The notes under the pieces are model-generated. The model was not told where the DNA came from. It worked only from the letters and a program-made list of their open reading frames with translations, and did not search any database. A program made the translations under genes and the position numbers. A DNA stretch of 64,000 nucleotides, taken from Typha latifolia. Lineage: Eukaryota > Streptophyta > Magnoliopsida > Poales > Typhaceae. Shown piece by piece: positions 22,463 through 33,491 of this stretch (position 1 is its first letter; the number at the start of each line of letters is the position of its first letter). The stretch spans positions 5,146,001 to 5,210,000 of the forward strand of contig CM034103.1 of NCBI GenBank assembly GCA_019914945.1, given 5' to 3'.

Positions 22463-22489
22463 AAAGGAAGGGAGGGAGGCTCACCTCGG

Positions 22490-23060
22490 CAATAGCGGCG
22501 GCGGCGATGATGACGACGGCGACAACGGTAGGCCGGCGTCGATAAGAGAAGCAGAGAAAGAGAGAGCTCGCGAGTGAGAGGTGATTGGCAGAGAGAGGAG
22601 GGTAAGAGAGAGAGAGAACGAGTTTTAGAGAGAGCTATAGAGAGAGACGGTGAGGGGGGCTGCGCCGACGATGGCAGCGACGGCGGCGGTTGGCCAGTGT
22701 CGGCAAGAGAATGAGAGAGAGAGAGAGAGCTCGAGAGAGAGAGGTAGTTGAGAGAGAGAGGGGTGATTGAGAGAGAGAGGAGGGTAACAGAGAGAGACAT
22801 ATAAAGAGGGAGAGAGAGAGAGGCGGTGAGGGGGGCTGTGGCGGTGGTGGCAGCGACGGCGACGATTGACCGGCGTTGACGAGCGAGCGAGAGAGAGAGA
22901 GAGAGAGAGAGAATAAGTGAGAGCGAGAGATCGAAAGAGAGGGAGAGAGATTTAAAGGGAGAGAGAGAGGCGGTGAAGGAGGGGAAGGGTGGCAGTTGCG
23001 GCGACGGCTAGCCGCCGCCGCCAGTTGGCCCGGCCCGGTTGTGGGCGCACATGGTGCCCT
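22490..23060. repeat. GC-rich degenerate tandem repeat in the 3' LTR
   Basis: Units of about 165-175 bp start near 22495, 22665 and 22835. Each combines a GGCGGCGACGG block, a GGCCGGCGTCG-like block and GA-rich sequence. The 5' LTR has four such units (near 28795, 28955, 29130 and 29270). Confidence 0.65.
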
Positions 23061-23225
23061 CAACGTGCGCCCACAATTTGCATGGCATGAGCTCGTGCCA
23101 AGCAACACCAAAAAAATTTTATTAATTTTTTTTCTTTATTTTTGTCTTTTTTTATATTTAATTTATGCATCATCCTCATTATTATTATTATTATTATTAT
23201 TTATTTATTTTTCTGGGTTATTACA

Positions 23226-26200
23226 TTTTCTTTCCCCTCTTATAAAAAATTTAGAGCATGAAATTTAGATCATACTAAAATACAAAATCAATATTATTGG
23301 TCTCACGACTTTCTCCATAAATCAACAATTCTAATGTAACTCCCTTAGATCCATAACTCGTACATCATTTACCGCTCTTTAATCCCTAACTTCTAATTTT
23401 GCACGATCAAAGATAATCTCAATATAAGAATCCATTTTCTAAATCTAAGCCAATCTGGTAATTGCACTACCGTTCTGCAAACATCAGTTCTAGAAAAATA
23501 TTTATAATAATACTCATCCTTAATAAAGAATTTTTTTTAATGCTAACTAATTGCATACACTAATACTAAAGTATGGAAAGTGTTGAAATCAATTAATTGC
23601 ATCATTTTATACTCCAAGTACCTAAACCTGTCCAAATCTATCACTTCTCCTGCTAAACTGCAACCATATAATAATAAAATGACATAATTACCTATAATAA
23701 TACAATACAACTTATTTAAGTAAATTATCTCTAAAATCTATGGAATATATACTCTGATCTCAAACATGCATTAAACTATTATCGCTCAATACTATCACTA
23801 ATATTGGATAGAACGATAAATAGAGTTATTTCAAGAACATCCAAAATACTTAACTCATATTTCTCTTTCCAAACAAATTATGTCACTGACCTATACATAC
23901 TTACCATCAACCAATATCCTCATAAAATTTAGGCAATAGTACAAACTCTCTTATTTAAAAATGTAATGCTCAGATGCTTAAACCATTATGCCAATTACGA
24001 AACAAATCAATATAGGACATGACACCTATCCATATAAGACTACAATATCATTTGTATTCATAATACACTCCTCAAAATAACATTCAGCACATCTAATCCA
24101 ATCTGTTAGTACTAATCATATTACAACATCAAGTGTCATTTATACAACCTTCTGATTCCCTGCATTATCTTCCTTCTTAAGCTGTAATACTTGAATGGTT
24201 AAATTCGATCTACCTCATGGAACTACATGATAAAATTTATAATGATCTTTCTATTAATCATTTTCTGTATCCAAACTATTTATTCATCGATTCACATAAT
24301 TTCAGTTTGATCATTATCTATTTACTTACTATCACTACTAGTATATCCACCAAAATATCACTTAATGATAACGATATTCAGATCCAAAGACTATCTACTA
24401 AGTTCTACTATGTAATCCAATAATCTCTTCAATATCTCGACAGATATAATATTCAATTCATAATATTAATCCATTGCCACACAACTATTTACTAATCCAT
24501 CATACCTGATCTTTAAGAATAAATAACGTGACATGGACAAATCCACAAAAATATTGTACATGAACTAAAGCTACTAAGATTAATCTCCCGATTTGGTCAT
24601 GCTATTATGATCTGCCAATAAAATAATTGACACTAACTAATTCATATAGATAAGAAGACATTCAAAAATATAAATTATAACCTTACTAGTATATCTTCTA
24701 TTTTACTTTAAATCAATTCGCAACCTTAACTTTGCAATTCATTAAAAGATCAAAATTTTACAAACCATAATGGGACCAATCATAAAATCATTATCTCTCA
24801 ATCAAATATCTTTATCTTAAGACTCAAATGCAAACCTGTAAGTCTTTACAATTATTAAGATCAATCTCATCATTCTAAAAGGCTCGCTCAATAACCTTTA
24901 ATAATGATCGAACATGTAAGTTGACGGTTAAACAAATGCTAATATAATCACTTTCATATACATCATTATATGTTTATCATCTAGTAGTATAATAAACATC
25001 TATTGATACACTGTATATAAAGTATATAAAATATCATAGTCCTTTGTATTCCTTTCATTACCGTCCTATGAAGCAATTAGTTCAACTTCCAAATCATCTA
25101 TTAATCATAATAAATAATCATATCTATAGGCTCTATAAATAACTCTGGCAAATTATCTCTCCAATTATTATCATCAAAACAACTAACCTGTCAAAGCACA
25201 TAATATCTCAATTTAACATCTATGATTAAAAACAAATATATCTCATTTCTAATTAAATCACTTAAATCTCATATTTCTCCCAGAGTCTCAACTTAATATT
25301 CTATCACCTCCTCTATATAAAGTGCACCACATATACTGAACAATTTTATAACATCATCAAAAATCCTTCTATAACATTATTAATATCACCTAATAATTAT
25401 AAAAAAAAATAAGTCTGTATATCTGTAATTAAAATTCAACACCCAAAACACATAAACGTCATGCTATCATATTCTTATCCACTAAATCAATGTCCAAAAC
25501 TAAACTAATAATCAAAATATACTTTCACTGTCATAAAAGATATATCATGAGACTATCAACTTAGCAACTATCATCACCCTATATAATTCGTTTCATTATC
25601 ATTCTTTCCATCAAATCAAATTCACACAATCAGCAACTTCTAAACTAAACCTACTATCATGCTATCCAGAGATATATACATTAAGTCTCCACTACTGAAA
25701 TAATTCATAATCCAATAACTATATCCATGTCATATTTCATATGCTCATTAGCCTATTTGGTAATCATTAACTTAAAGATTTAAATAAGACGTTAATCCTC
25801 TAGTAATACTATTGGACAAACATATCCTTATTAAATCATCCATCTTGTCGTTACAACCAAAACTTTATACCTACTAACACAAGTATCCTGCAAACATAAT
25901 TTATCATACTAGTCAAAAATTCTTTTCCATATACAATCTACAATCATCTATATGACATCACCTAATATCTTTTCTACTATACCAAATCATCACATATCTT
26001 ACTCATTCATCCACAATCAGTAATTATGACCCTTATAAAAAAATCAAAATAGTCTCTCTCCACATATACCTTTTTTTATCAATCTCCTAATCTCAAATAT
26101 ATCCATAAAAGATCAAAAATCCCAAAAGTATATTATATTTGTTTAGAATAACCTCCAATCTACTGATAATAATTCTTCTGCATAAATAAATATCTCCACA

Positions 26201-26572
26201 TGTTTAGGAATTTCTACACTTTATCACATCATATGAACATGTCAACATCTCCAATATTATGCTCAACAAACTATAACACCTCGATATCGATAACATCAAT
26301 GCATTATTTAGTAATATCTCTTCTTATTCATTAGTCCTCAGATAAATTCTCAATATACTAATATCTCAAATTACTTCTATCAATATCACCAATATCTCAA
26401 ATTATTTCTATCAATATCATCAAATATCAAACTTAATAATCTCAATATCACAACCTAGACCTCTATCTCTACCAATAAATATCCTAATTGTAAAGATCGA
26501 TTACTAGCGTAATCTTAAAATAAATCAACAATTATTATACTTGATGGTTTGCTAGATCATCCTTAAACCTAA
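23226..26572 (-). mobile_element. Non-coding interior of the long-LTR element
   Basis: These 3.3 kb are strongly AT-rich and free of ORFs beyond about 70 codons. Gag or pol motifs could not be found on either strand. The interior is bounded by the polypurine tract on the left and a tRNA-Met primer site on the right. The gaps at 26331-26460 hold short local repeats of AATATCTCAAATTA type. Confidence 0.6.
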
Positions 26573-26584
26573 GCTCTGATACCA
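26573..26584 (-). other. Primer-binding site of the long-LTR element
   Basis: The minus strand reads TGGTATCAGAGC exactly. Confidence 0.8.
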
Positions 26585-27261
26585 CCTGAATTATAACGGA
26601 CCTAATCAGCACGGGCACGTGCACACCCACGCGCCCACATGGCATGTGCGGCTCACGCGACAGGACGAGCAAGGCCGTCACGCACAAATACACTCCTATG
26701 CACATATAATTATGACATCATCAAATAATACCTGCTAACATATTTATGCTCACATAATACAACACCAAATAAATCAAATTATCAATCAAATAAATCTATT
26801 AACATATGAATATCCAAATCCATAATAATATACACTAGACCACTACCTAATTTGGCAGGACCCACATAGGCCATAACAAACTATCAAGATACAACTAAAC
26901 AACTGATACACGAGTGCACTATAATCTGACATATCATAACTCTCTCTCAAATATGACACATAATGCATGCCAGCTACGACCATGCTACGATATTAAATGC
27001 AACCATATATGATGTATATTGACTACTTGATAATCTGATAATCAGATGAAAATTAAATCATATACATTTCTCAACATCTTAGTAATCAATGTCATCTCTG
27101 TATATCATCATACTAGACCACTGTGCACAGTGAACACCCGGTATCCGGTCTCAACATCATGTCTGAAGGCTTAGAGCATACTCCGCCACCCGCAAAGAGT
27201 ATCTCAAATATAACCATACCCAACCACCCGCTAGGGTATCAACATCCATTCAGACCGGGCA

Positions 27262-27995
27262 CCCTTCTAGCTGATAGAAACCCCGTGAGGATAACTCGCC
27301 ACATATGCCCTAGGAAACGATATGTGTTTGAATGTTTGCTGCGCATACAGACTAACCACCTCAGACGTAAGGCCAATAGGATCGCGACTATGTCGGGCGA
27401 TTAATCATCCACCAAGCGCATCCTAACCTTCGCGCCCACTCGGGTATCCTCACGCTTTCTATCAACTATCCTATTAATTATATTTCATGCTTTTCTTCTA
27501 AATGACAGATCATATGCATATATCTAGTACGATAATACATCAATGCATAACAAGAATTTAGGTGAAACAGAAATCATGAGAAAAATGATGCAATGCAGAC
27601 TCCAACCATGTACTAACACATGCATACTCCCTTCTAGCTGATAGAAACCTCGTGAGGATAACTCGCCACATATGCCCTAGCAAACGGCATGTGTTCGAAT
27701 GTTTGCTGCGCACACAGACTAACCACCTCGGACGTAAGGCCAATAGGATCGCAACTATATCGAGAGATTAATCATCCACCAAGCGCGTCCTAACCCTCGC
27801 GCCCACTCGAGATCCTCACGCTTTCTATCAACTATCCTATCAATTACATTTCATACTTTTCTTCTAAATGACAGATCACATGCATATATCTAGTACGATA
27901 ATACGTCAACGCATAACAAGAATTTAGGTGAAACAGGAATCATGAGAAAAATGATGCAATGCAGACTCCAACCATGTACTAACACATGCATACAC
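27262..27995. repeat. 367-bp tandem duplication in the 5' LTR
   Basis: CCCTTCTAGCTGATAGAAAC starts both units, at 27262 and 27629. Both contain the GTGAGGATAACTCGCCACAT block and end before CATGCATAC. The other LTR has a single unit, split by the gypsy insertion. Confidence 0.85.
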
Positions 27996-28711
27996 CTGCT
28001 AGTCTATCGCATGCACACAAATACTAGAGATCATCTCAGTATAAAATTATAATAGTATAATCATCTCCAATCATCTCTATATATCACCAATGTACTCATT
28101 TTCCAAATCAGCCTAATCAAATGCATGATAAAATATGCTTGACTGAAATTATCTCTAGATCAAGTCATATAATCATGCTGGAGGCCAAAACATGCATGTA
28201 CATAATATATAATATATCCTAATTTGAGAAAGACGTCTAGGGGATAAGACTACTCACAGTTTAATCAGAAGACACGTGTAACGCCCCCGCCTGGCATGGG
28301 CACGTGCAAACCCATGCGCCCACATACTTTAATTATTTTGTCACTACTACCCTTACTAAACAAATTAAGAGTTGCATATAAAATAATCTTTACTTAATTA
28401 TGTAATATAAACATTAAGTAAGCCTATTATTATATTACATGCATAATAATGTATAATAAGTTGTACATATATATATACCTAATTATAAAGACATGAATTA
28501 ATCTAATAAAAATATATAAAAATATATTTATGTACAAATATTTATAATTAGAATTAACTAAAATTACACTAATAACCATGTTACTAAATATATCTATTCT
28601 TGAAAAATTAAACTAAAAATCTAATTTAGATTAACTAAATAACAAGTAACTTAGACATGTGTTTTATTGCCAGAGAAGGTAAAATGAAGAGAGGAAAAAG
28701 AAGTAGAGGAA

Positions 28712-28761
28712 AAGAAGAAGAAGAAGAAGAAGAAGAAGAAGAAGAAGAAGAAGAAGAAGAG
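28712..28761. repeat. GAA microsatellite, 5' LTR copy
   Basis: A perfect run of GAA units, the counterpart of 22358-22462. Confidence 0.9.
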
Positions 28762-29717
28762 AAGGGAAGGGAGGGAGGCTCTCCTCGGCGGTAGCGGCGG
28801 CGGCGACGGCGACAACGGTAGGCCGGCGTCGATAAGAGAAGGAGAGAAAGAGAGAGCTCGAGAATGAGAGGTGATTGGGAGAGAGAGGAGGGTAATAGAG
28901 AGATTGAACGAGTCTTGGAGAGAGAGCTATAAAGAGAGACGATGAAGGGGGGTTGCGGCGGCGACGGTAGCGATGGCGGCGGTAGGCCGGCGTCGGCAAG
29001 AGAAGGAGGGAAAGAGAGCTTGAGAGAGAGAGGTGGTTGAGAGAGAGAGGTGATTGAGAGAGAGAGGAGGGTAAGAGAGAGAGAGGAGGGTAAGAGAGAG
29101 AGAGAGAGAGTTAGAGAGAGTTGGAGGGGGGGTGCGGCGGTGGTGGCAGTGACGGCAGCAGTAGGTCGGCGTTGAAGAGAGAGAGAGAGAGAATAAGTGA
29201 GAGTGAGAGGCCGAAAGAGAGGGAGAGAGACCTATAAAGAGGGGGAGAGAGAGAGGCGGTGAGAGGGGGTGCGGCGGTGGTGGCAGCAACAGCGGCGGTA
29301 GGTCGGCGTTGAAGAGTGAGAGAGATAGAGAATAAGTGAGAGTGAGAGGCCGAAAGAGAGGGAGAGAGATTTAGAGGGAGAGAGATTTAGAGGGAGAGAG
29401 AGAGGGAGAGAGATTTAGAGGGAGAGAGATTTAGAGGGAGAGAGAGAGGGAGTGAAAGAGAGGAAAGGCGGCAGCTATGGCAGTGGTGGGGCCCGGCGCA
29501 GCCAGCTGGCCCGGCCCGGTTGGTCGGGTCGGCGGTTGTGGGCGCACGTGGCGCCCTCAACGTGCGCCCACAATTTGCATGGCACGAGCTCGTGCCATGC
29601 TACACCAATTTTTTTTTAATTTTTTTCTTTCTTTTTATCTTTTTTTTATATTTAATTTATACATTATTATTATTATTATTATTATTATTTATTTATTTAT
29701 TTTTCTGGGTTATTTCA

Positions 29718-30680
29718 TCTTCTGGTCTATAATAATTAGTACTAAAGCTGATGTTCCTCGAACAATGGTTATCACACGATACAAAATATGAATTTTGGTT
29801 ACAGGAGGTGGTCTTCCTAGGCCATGTTGTCTTGGGGGATAGCATCTGGGTTGACCAATTGAAGATTGCAATAGTGACGGAGTGGAAGTGACCAGCTAAT
29901 GTGTTTGAGGTTTTGAGTTTCATCAAGGCTTGCAAGCTATTACTGAGGTTTTGTCGAGGGATTTTCAAAAATTGTATCCCCTTTTTTAAGTTCACCTACA
30001 AGACTAGCAGTTTTAGTGGGACCCAGGAGAGCTTCCAAGAGTTGAAGCATCGATTGACTTTGGCCCCCGTTCTCATAGTGCCCAGTAGTGGGGCCATGTT
30101 TTAGGTGTATTTTGATGCATCCATCCATGGCTTGGGATGGGTGCTAATGCAAAATGGGAGGTAGTGGCTTAGGCTTTATAATAGTTAAAGGACTACGAGA
30201 AGAAATACTCCACTCATGACTTGGACTTGGCCATTATTATCTTTGCCCTCAAGATTCGGCGACACCATTTCTATGGGGAGAAATGCGAAATCTATTCAAA
30301 TCATAAGAACCTCAAGTATCTTTTTACCAAGAAGGATTTAAACATTTTTAGTGGCAGTGTTTGGAGTTGGTAAATGACTATCACTGTGCTATCAAGTACC
30401 ACTCAAGAAAGGCTAATGTCATGGCTGATGTGTTGAGTAGGAAACTCTCTAGCAACCTCACTTTTCTGCTTACCGAGTAGCCGATCCTACTAAGGGACTC
30501 GTAGAGGCTGGAAACTCCAATTCTAACCCAGAGGGGAGGGAGGAGACTTCTATCATAGCTGACCACCAAACTCACCCTTTTAGACAAAATCAAGGCGGCC
30601 CAAGGAGACGACCCCACCAATAGAGTCGAGGTCATATTGTTCGTTGGGAGATGGAGAGACAATTCTACCATTAGGATCTA
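29718..30680 (+). pseudogene. Gypsy pol fragment (late RT and RNase H), decayed
   Basis: The plus strand gives V-V-F-L-G-H-V-V (29806-29830) and, after some breaks, GTQESFQELKHRLTLAPVL (30020-30075). Then come VYFDASIHGLGWVLMQNG (30105-30160) and K-Y-H-S-R-K-A-N-V-M-A-D-V-L-S-R (30391-30440). These are the thumb and RNase H signatures of Ty3/gypsy polyproteins. The sequence differs clearly from the chromovirus copies 1 and 2, so it is another family. Stops are frequent. It is the flank into which the long-LTR element is set. Confidence 0.75.
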
Positions 30681-30742
30681 CCCTCCTTTGGGGGCATTTA
30701 TGTCTATTGAGTATGGATGGTAGCTGATGGGCTGTGTGTGAG

Positions 30743-30747
30743 ATGCA
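30743..30747. repeat. Target-site duplication of solo LTR, left (ATGCA)
   Basis: The right copy at 31533-31537 and the empty-site paralogue at 52565-52569 both read GCGCA, two transitions away. Confidence 0.6.
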
Positions 30748-31532
30748 TGATAAGTTACGGAACATCTTCTTCATATCTGGATTGATTATAGGAATCAGTC
30801 CGCACAATTGAGGGAAAATACTCACCAGATATTCTCCCATAGTCAGAAAATTACGAAACAAAGGGTGGTCGATCCATAACTTCCTGATCTATGTTTTTTG
30901 TATTCAAACCGTTTGTAGATCCAGACTACAACTAGGGCAAAAATATGCAAGAGTGTGGATAATAGTGGTGGTGATAGGTGGAGATGATGATAGGGCTATG
31001 GATGAAAATAGAGATGAGGGTGGATGGTTGACATAGTTTAAGGGATAAGGATGAAGGGGGAGAAGATAGATGAGACCTTGCCAACAGTAGAGGTGGCTAG
31101 TTGGTGAAGAGGGAGGAGGGAGATTAGGGTACATAGACTAGAGAGAGGATAGAGGAAGATAGAAATCCAATTTCATTAATCATAATGATTTTGGTTGCCA
31201 TCCACACCTTTTAAAAGGCTAAGCAACAAGCCAACATAACAATTATTAACCCTAATAATAGTGGACTCTTGCCAATCGCGTTCTAACGACGTCGACCGCA
31301 TTCGAACGCACAAAATACGTTCTCAGTGGATGCGTATTGATGCAGGCGTTCGCACCTAAGCGCTCGAACGTGCTCGAACACACATTTTGCGTTCTCTGTC
31401 GATGCAAACTAATGTAGTCGTTCGCAAAGGCATTTGAACGCACCCCCTTCCACATTCAAACGTGACTTACAAAAACTTTTTCTAAAAATAAGCAACTAAT
31501 GCAATAAGAAAAGACTCTAACATAGTGTATTA
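30748..31532 (-). mobile_element. Solo LTR of the chromovirus family
   Basis: It starts and ends like the chromovirus LTRs (TGATAAGTTACGG on the left, AGTGTATTA on the right, for TGTATCA). It shares with them AATTACGAAAC, the GGTGGTGATAGG block and ACCTTGCCAACAGTAGAGGTGG. No internal sequence is present on either side. The uninterrupted paralogue lies at 52440-52620. TTCGAACGC-type words sit at 31275-31450, upstream of the TTTTAAAAGG TATA-like site near 31210. Confidence 0.8.
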
Positions 31533-31537
31533 GCGCA

Positions 31538-33487
31538 CTACGCATATGGGGTGGATAGGGTTAGCAAGAGTCAGGTCGGACCGTGCTAACTAAATACACG
31601 TATAATTTATTTTACTATCATAATGATTAGTCATATAGATATTCATGTATCCTCTAATTGTAGTCCTTGTTGGATAGTCTTCGGTTATTAAAAATACCTC
31701 GAACTTTTATGATCTTTTCATCCCAAGAAAATGGAAAAGTGTTGAATGTATTGTTATCCATGATATTTGATTAGTGATAGTACCACTTACTAAACGTTAG
31801 GCTCATTCATAGTTTATATATAATGTAGATTGATTGATACTCCAACGAAAGCTTAGTGGTAGTTACCTAGTAGGGCGTTAGACCCCATTCCTTTAACATT
31901 CTATTTAATACTATTTGTGAAGGGGTATCATGATGTCCCATTGTTGTATCTTTCTTTTGGCATGTTCTTTTATTATGGGACCTTATTCTAACTATTGTAT
32001 TTGGATGAATTTATTGTGACCTGTCGGCCCCTCATAGCCCGACGCGCTGCTTCAATGGCTCGATATGAAAGACGACCAGCTCTCATTTTGGATCTACATA
32101 AGCCAAAGCCCATAGCACTGGCAATTCTATTTTTTAGGTCTTCTTCGATATTAATAATATGTTATTAGACTCATAATCCACATGTAATGCTCAAAGGAAG
32201 GAAACCCCTCATGGGAAGCACTTGGCAAGTTCAAGTTGTTACACATCTCCCTTAGCATCATAATCTTTCTAATATAAACTTTGATCGACATTATTTTATA
32301 TATATTGGAAGCTTATTTAATTCTCTAAAACTATATCCTTAAACAAGTATCTTCAAAATCAACTCTGTAAATAATAAAATTAATTATTTTTACTCTTTTA
32401 TTTATACCTTTCTCATAATAACTCCGATCAATATTATTTTACATGGGTTAAAAAGCTTATTTAATTCAATATAACTTCATATATAGTGAGTATTTCATAT
32501 TCGATCATTTTGAAAGATTAAAAATTATTTAAATATTCTACTTGTAAATAAAAATAGAATTACTTTGTTAGCCAACTAAGCAATGCTTACTGTTTTCCCT
32601 TCTTTTCTCTTTCATCATTGAGAAGCTTAACGTCACTTCGTTCATCAGCAGCGATATTTTTCCAAGTTTTTGTTGATTTTTTGGCTCAAATTCAGATTTT
32701 AGTATTTTGCGGGCTTGATGTGCCAGTGCATTCGAATGGGCCCTAGGGGCATTCGAACACAGTTTTCAGACAGAGGCTTTTGATGCAGGCATTCGAATGG
32801 TTCAGTCACGTTCGAAGGCAAATCTGAACCCGAGAGCAAACTTGATGTAAGCGTTCAAACAGGGCCTTAGCATTCGAATGCCAGTCTGCATTTGCACTAG
32901 GCGCGTTCAAACGCCAGTCTGCATTTGCATTTGCATAGTGGATTGAAGATTGCTTCTCTCGTGGACGTAGGCACATCGCCAAACCATGTAAACCTTATCT
33001 CTCCAACTTTTCTCCATATGGTTTGCATCTATTTGGTGTTCATATTTGTGATTACCTTGGGTATTTGAAGTTCTCTACAACTAGCATCTTGTATTTGGAG
33101 TTCTCATTTTGATATTGATATTAGCTTTGCTAATATTTGGTTTGCTCCAAATTATTACTATTCCATTTGGATTTGTTTGAGGGTGAAGGGTTCTGCTTTC
33201 GCTTCCCTCACCTATTTGGGTATTTGCACAATAGTTTTCTAATAAAAAAAATAGTGCATGCATTAATTATTTGCAAGGCTCGGCTGCCGGACTATTTCTT
33301 CATTGAAAAAAGAAAAAGAAAAAAGAAAAAAAGACAACAAAATCAAAGAACCAGACAACATTTGATTGGTAGACTTTTCCAAGTCCTAATGCAGCACATC
33401 TCAGTACAAAACAATCACCACTGCCTATAGAAATCCACCCTTCTCCGCCTATCTCAAACCATTACAATTCCTCCTCATTCCATTTTC
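31538..33487 (+). other. Upstream part of the duplicated gene unit, copy 1
   Basis: It shares with 38040-39152, 52570-53768 and 56240-57374 the blocks CCTAGTAGGGCGTTAGACC (31867 here), ACATCTCCCT, the repeat containing TTATATGCATTGGAAGCTT-like sequence, and TGCATGCATTAATTATTTGC (33256). An extra stretch near 32030-32130 (GACCTGTCGGCCCCTCATAG) is absent from the other copies. A solo LTR interrupts it at 32671-33233. I see no gene in it. Confidence 0.65.
32671..33233 (+). mobile_element. Solo LTR upstream of gene 1
   Basis: This 563-bp insertion starts TGTTGATTTT and ends GCACAATA, between two copies of GTTTT (32666-32670 and 33234-33238). The paralogous upstream regions near 38899 and 57111 read CCAAGTTTTCTATTAAAAAA with no insertion. 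It holds five TTCGAA words between 32730 and 32880. The terminal TA in place of CA is probably decay. The strand is uncertain. Confidence 0.7.
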
Positions 33488-33491
33488 ATGC

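Larger units (their letters stand above)
21367..23225 (-). mobile_element. 3' LTR of the long-LTR element, proximal part
   Basis: It continues from 16007 across the gypsy insertion and ends at TGTAATAACCC (23225) beside the polypurine tract. It contains a GC-rich tandem region (22490-23060), purine microsatellites and the word GCGCCCACAATTTGCATGGCA, also present in the 5' LTR at 29561-29585. Confidence 0.72.
15661..29717 (-). mobile_element. Long-LTR, non-coding retrotransposon (LARD-like), interrupted by chromovirus copy 2
   Basis: In element orientation the order is 5' LTR (29717 to about 26587, 3.1 kb), primer site (26584-26573), a 3.3-kb AT-rich interior, polypurine tract AGAGGGGAAAGAAAA (about 23226-23240), and 3' LTR from 23225 leftward, which is split at 21367/16007 by the gypsy insertion and lost beyond about 15660. 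The two LTRs align from their TGTAATAACCC/TGAAATAACCC starts through the GAA/GA tracts, the TGTAACGCCCC block and the following 540 bp. The interior has no ORF above about 70 codons. Known analogues are large retrotransposon derivatives moved in trans by gypsy elements; that assignment is inference. Confidence 0.7.
26587..29717 (-). mobile_element. 5' LTR of the long-LTR element
   Basis: It runs from TGAAATAACCC at 29717 to the primer site. Near its end the block CACGGGCACGTGCACACCC (26611-26629) repeats the CACGGGCTCGTGCACACCC block of 21922-21940, so the LTR contains an internal copy of its own end. A 367-bp tandem duplication lies at 27262-27995. The true left end is 26587-26592; the terminal TG is uncertain. 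Confidence 0.68.

Noticed and set aside
22270..23111. Long minus-strand ORFs rich in Ser, Leu and Pro
   Set aside because: They are translations of GAA/GA microsatellites inside an LTR. The same artefact occurs at 28664-29289.
21904..23225. TGTAACG...TTACA interval as a complete 1.3-kb LTR
   Set aside because: No primer site follows TGTAACG on its left, and the same 540 bp follow in both copies. The primer site lies at 26573-26584, so the LTR is better read as about 3.1 kb; other genomic copies would decide.
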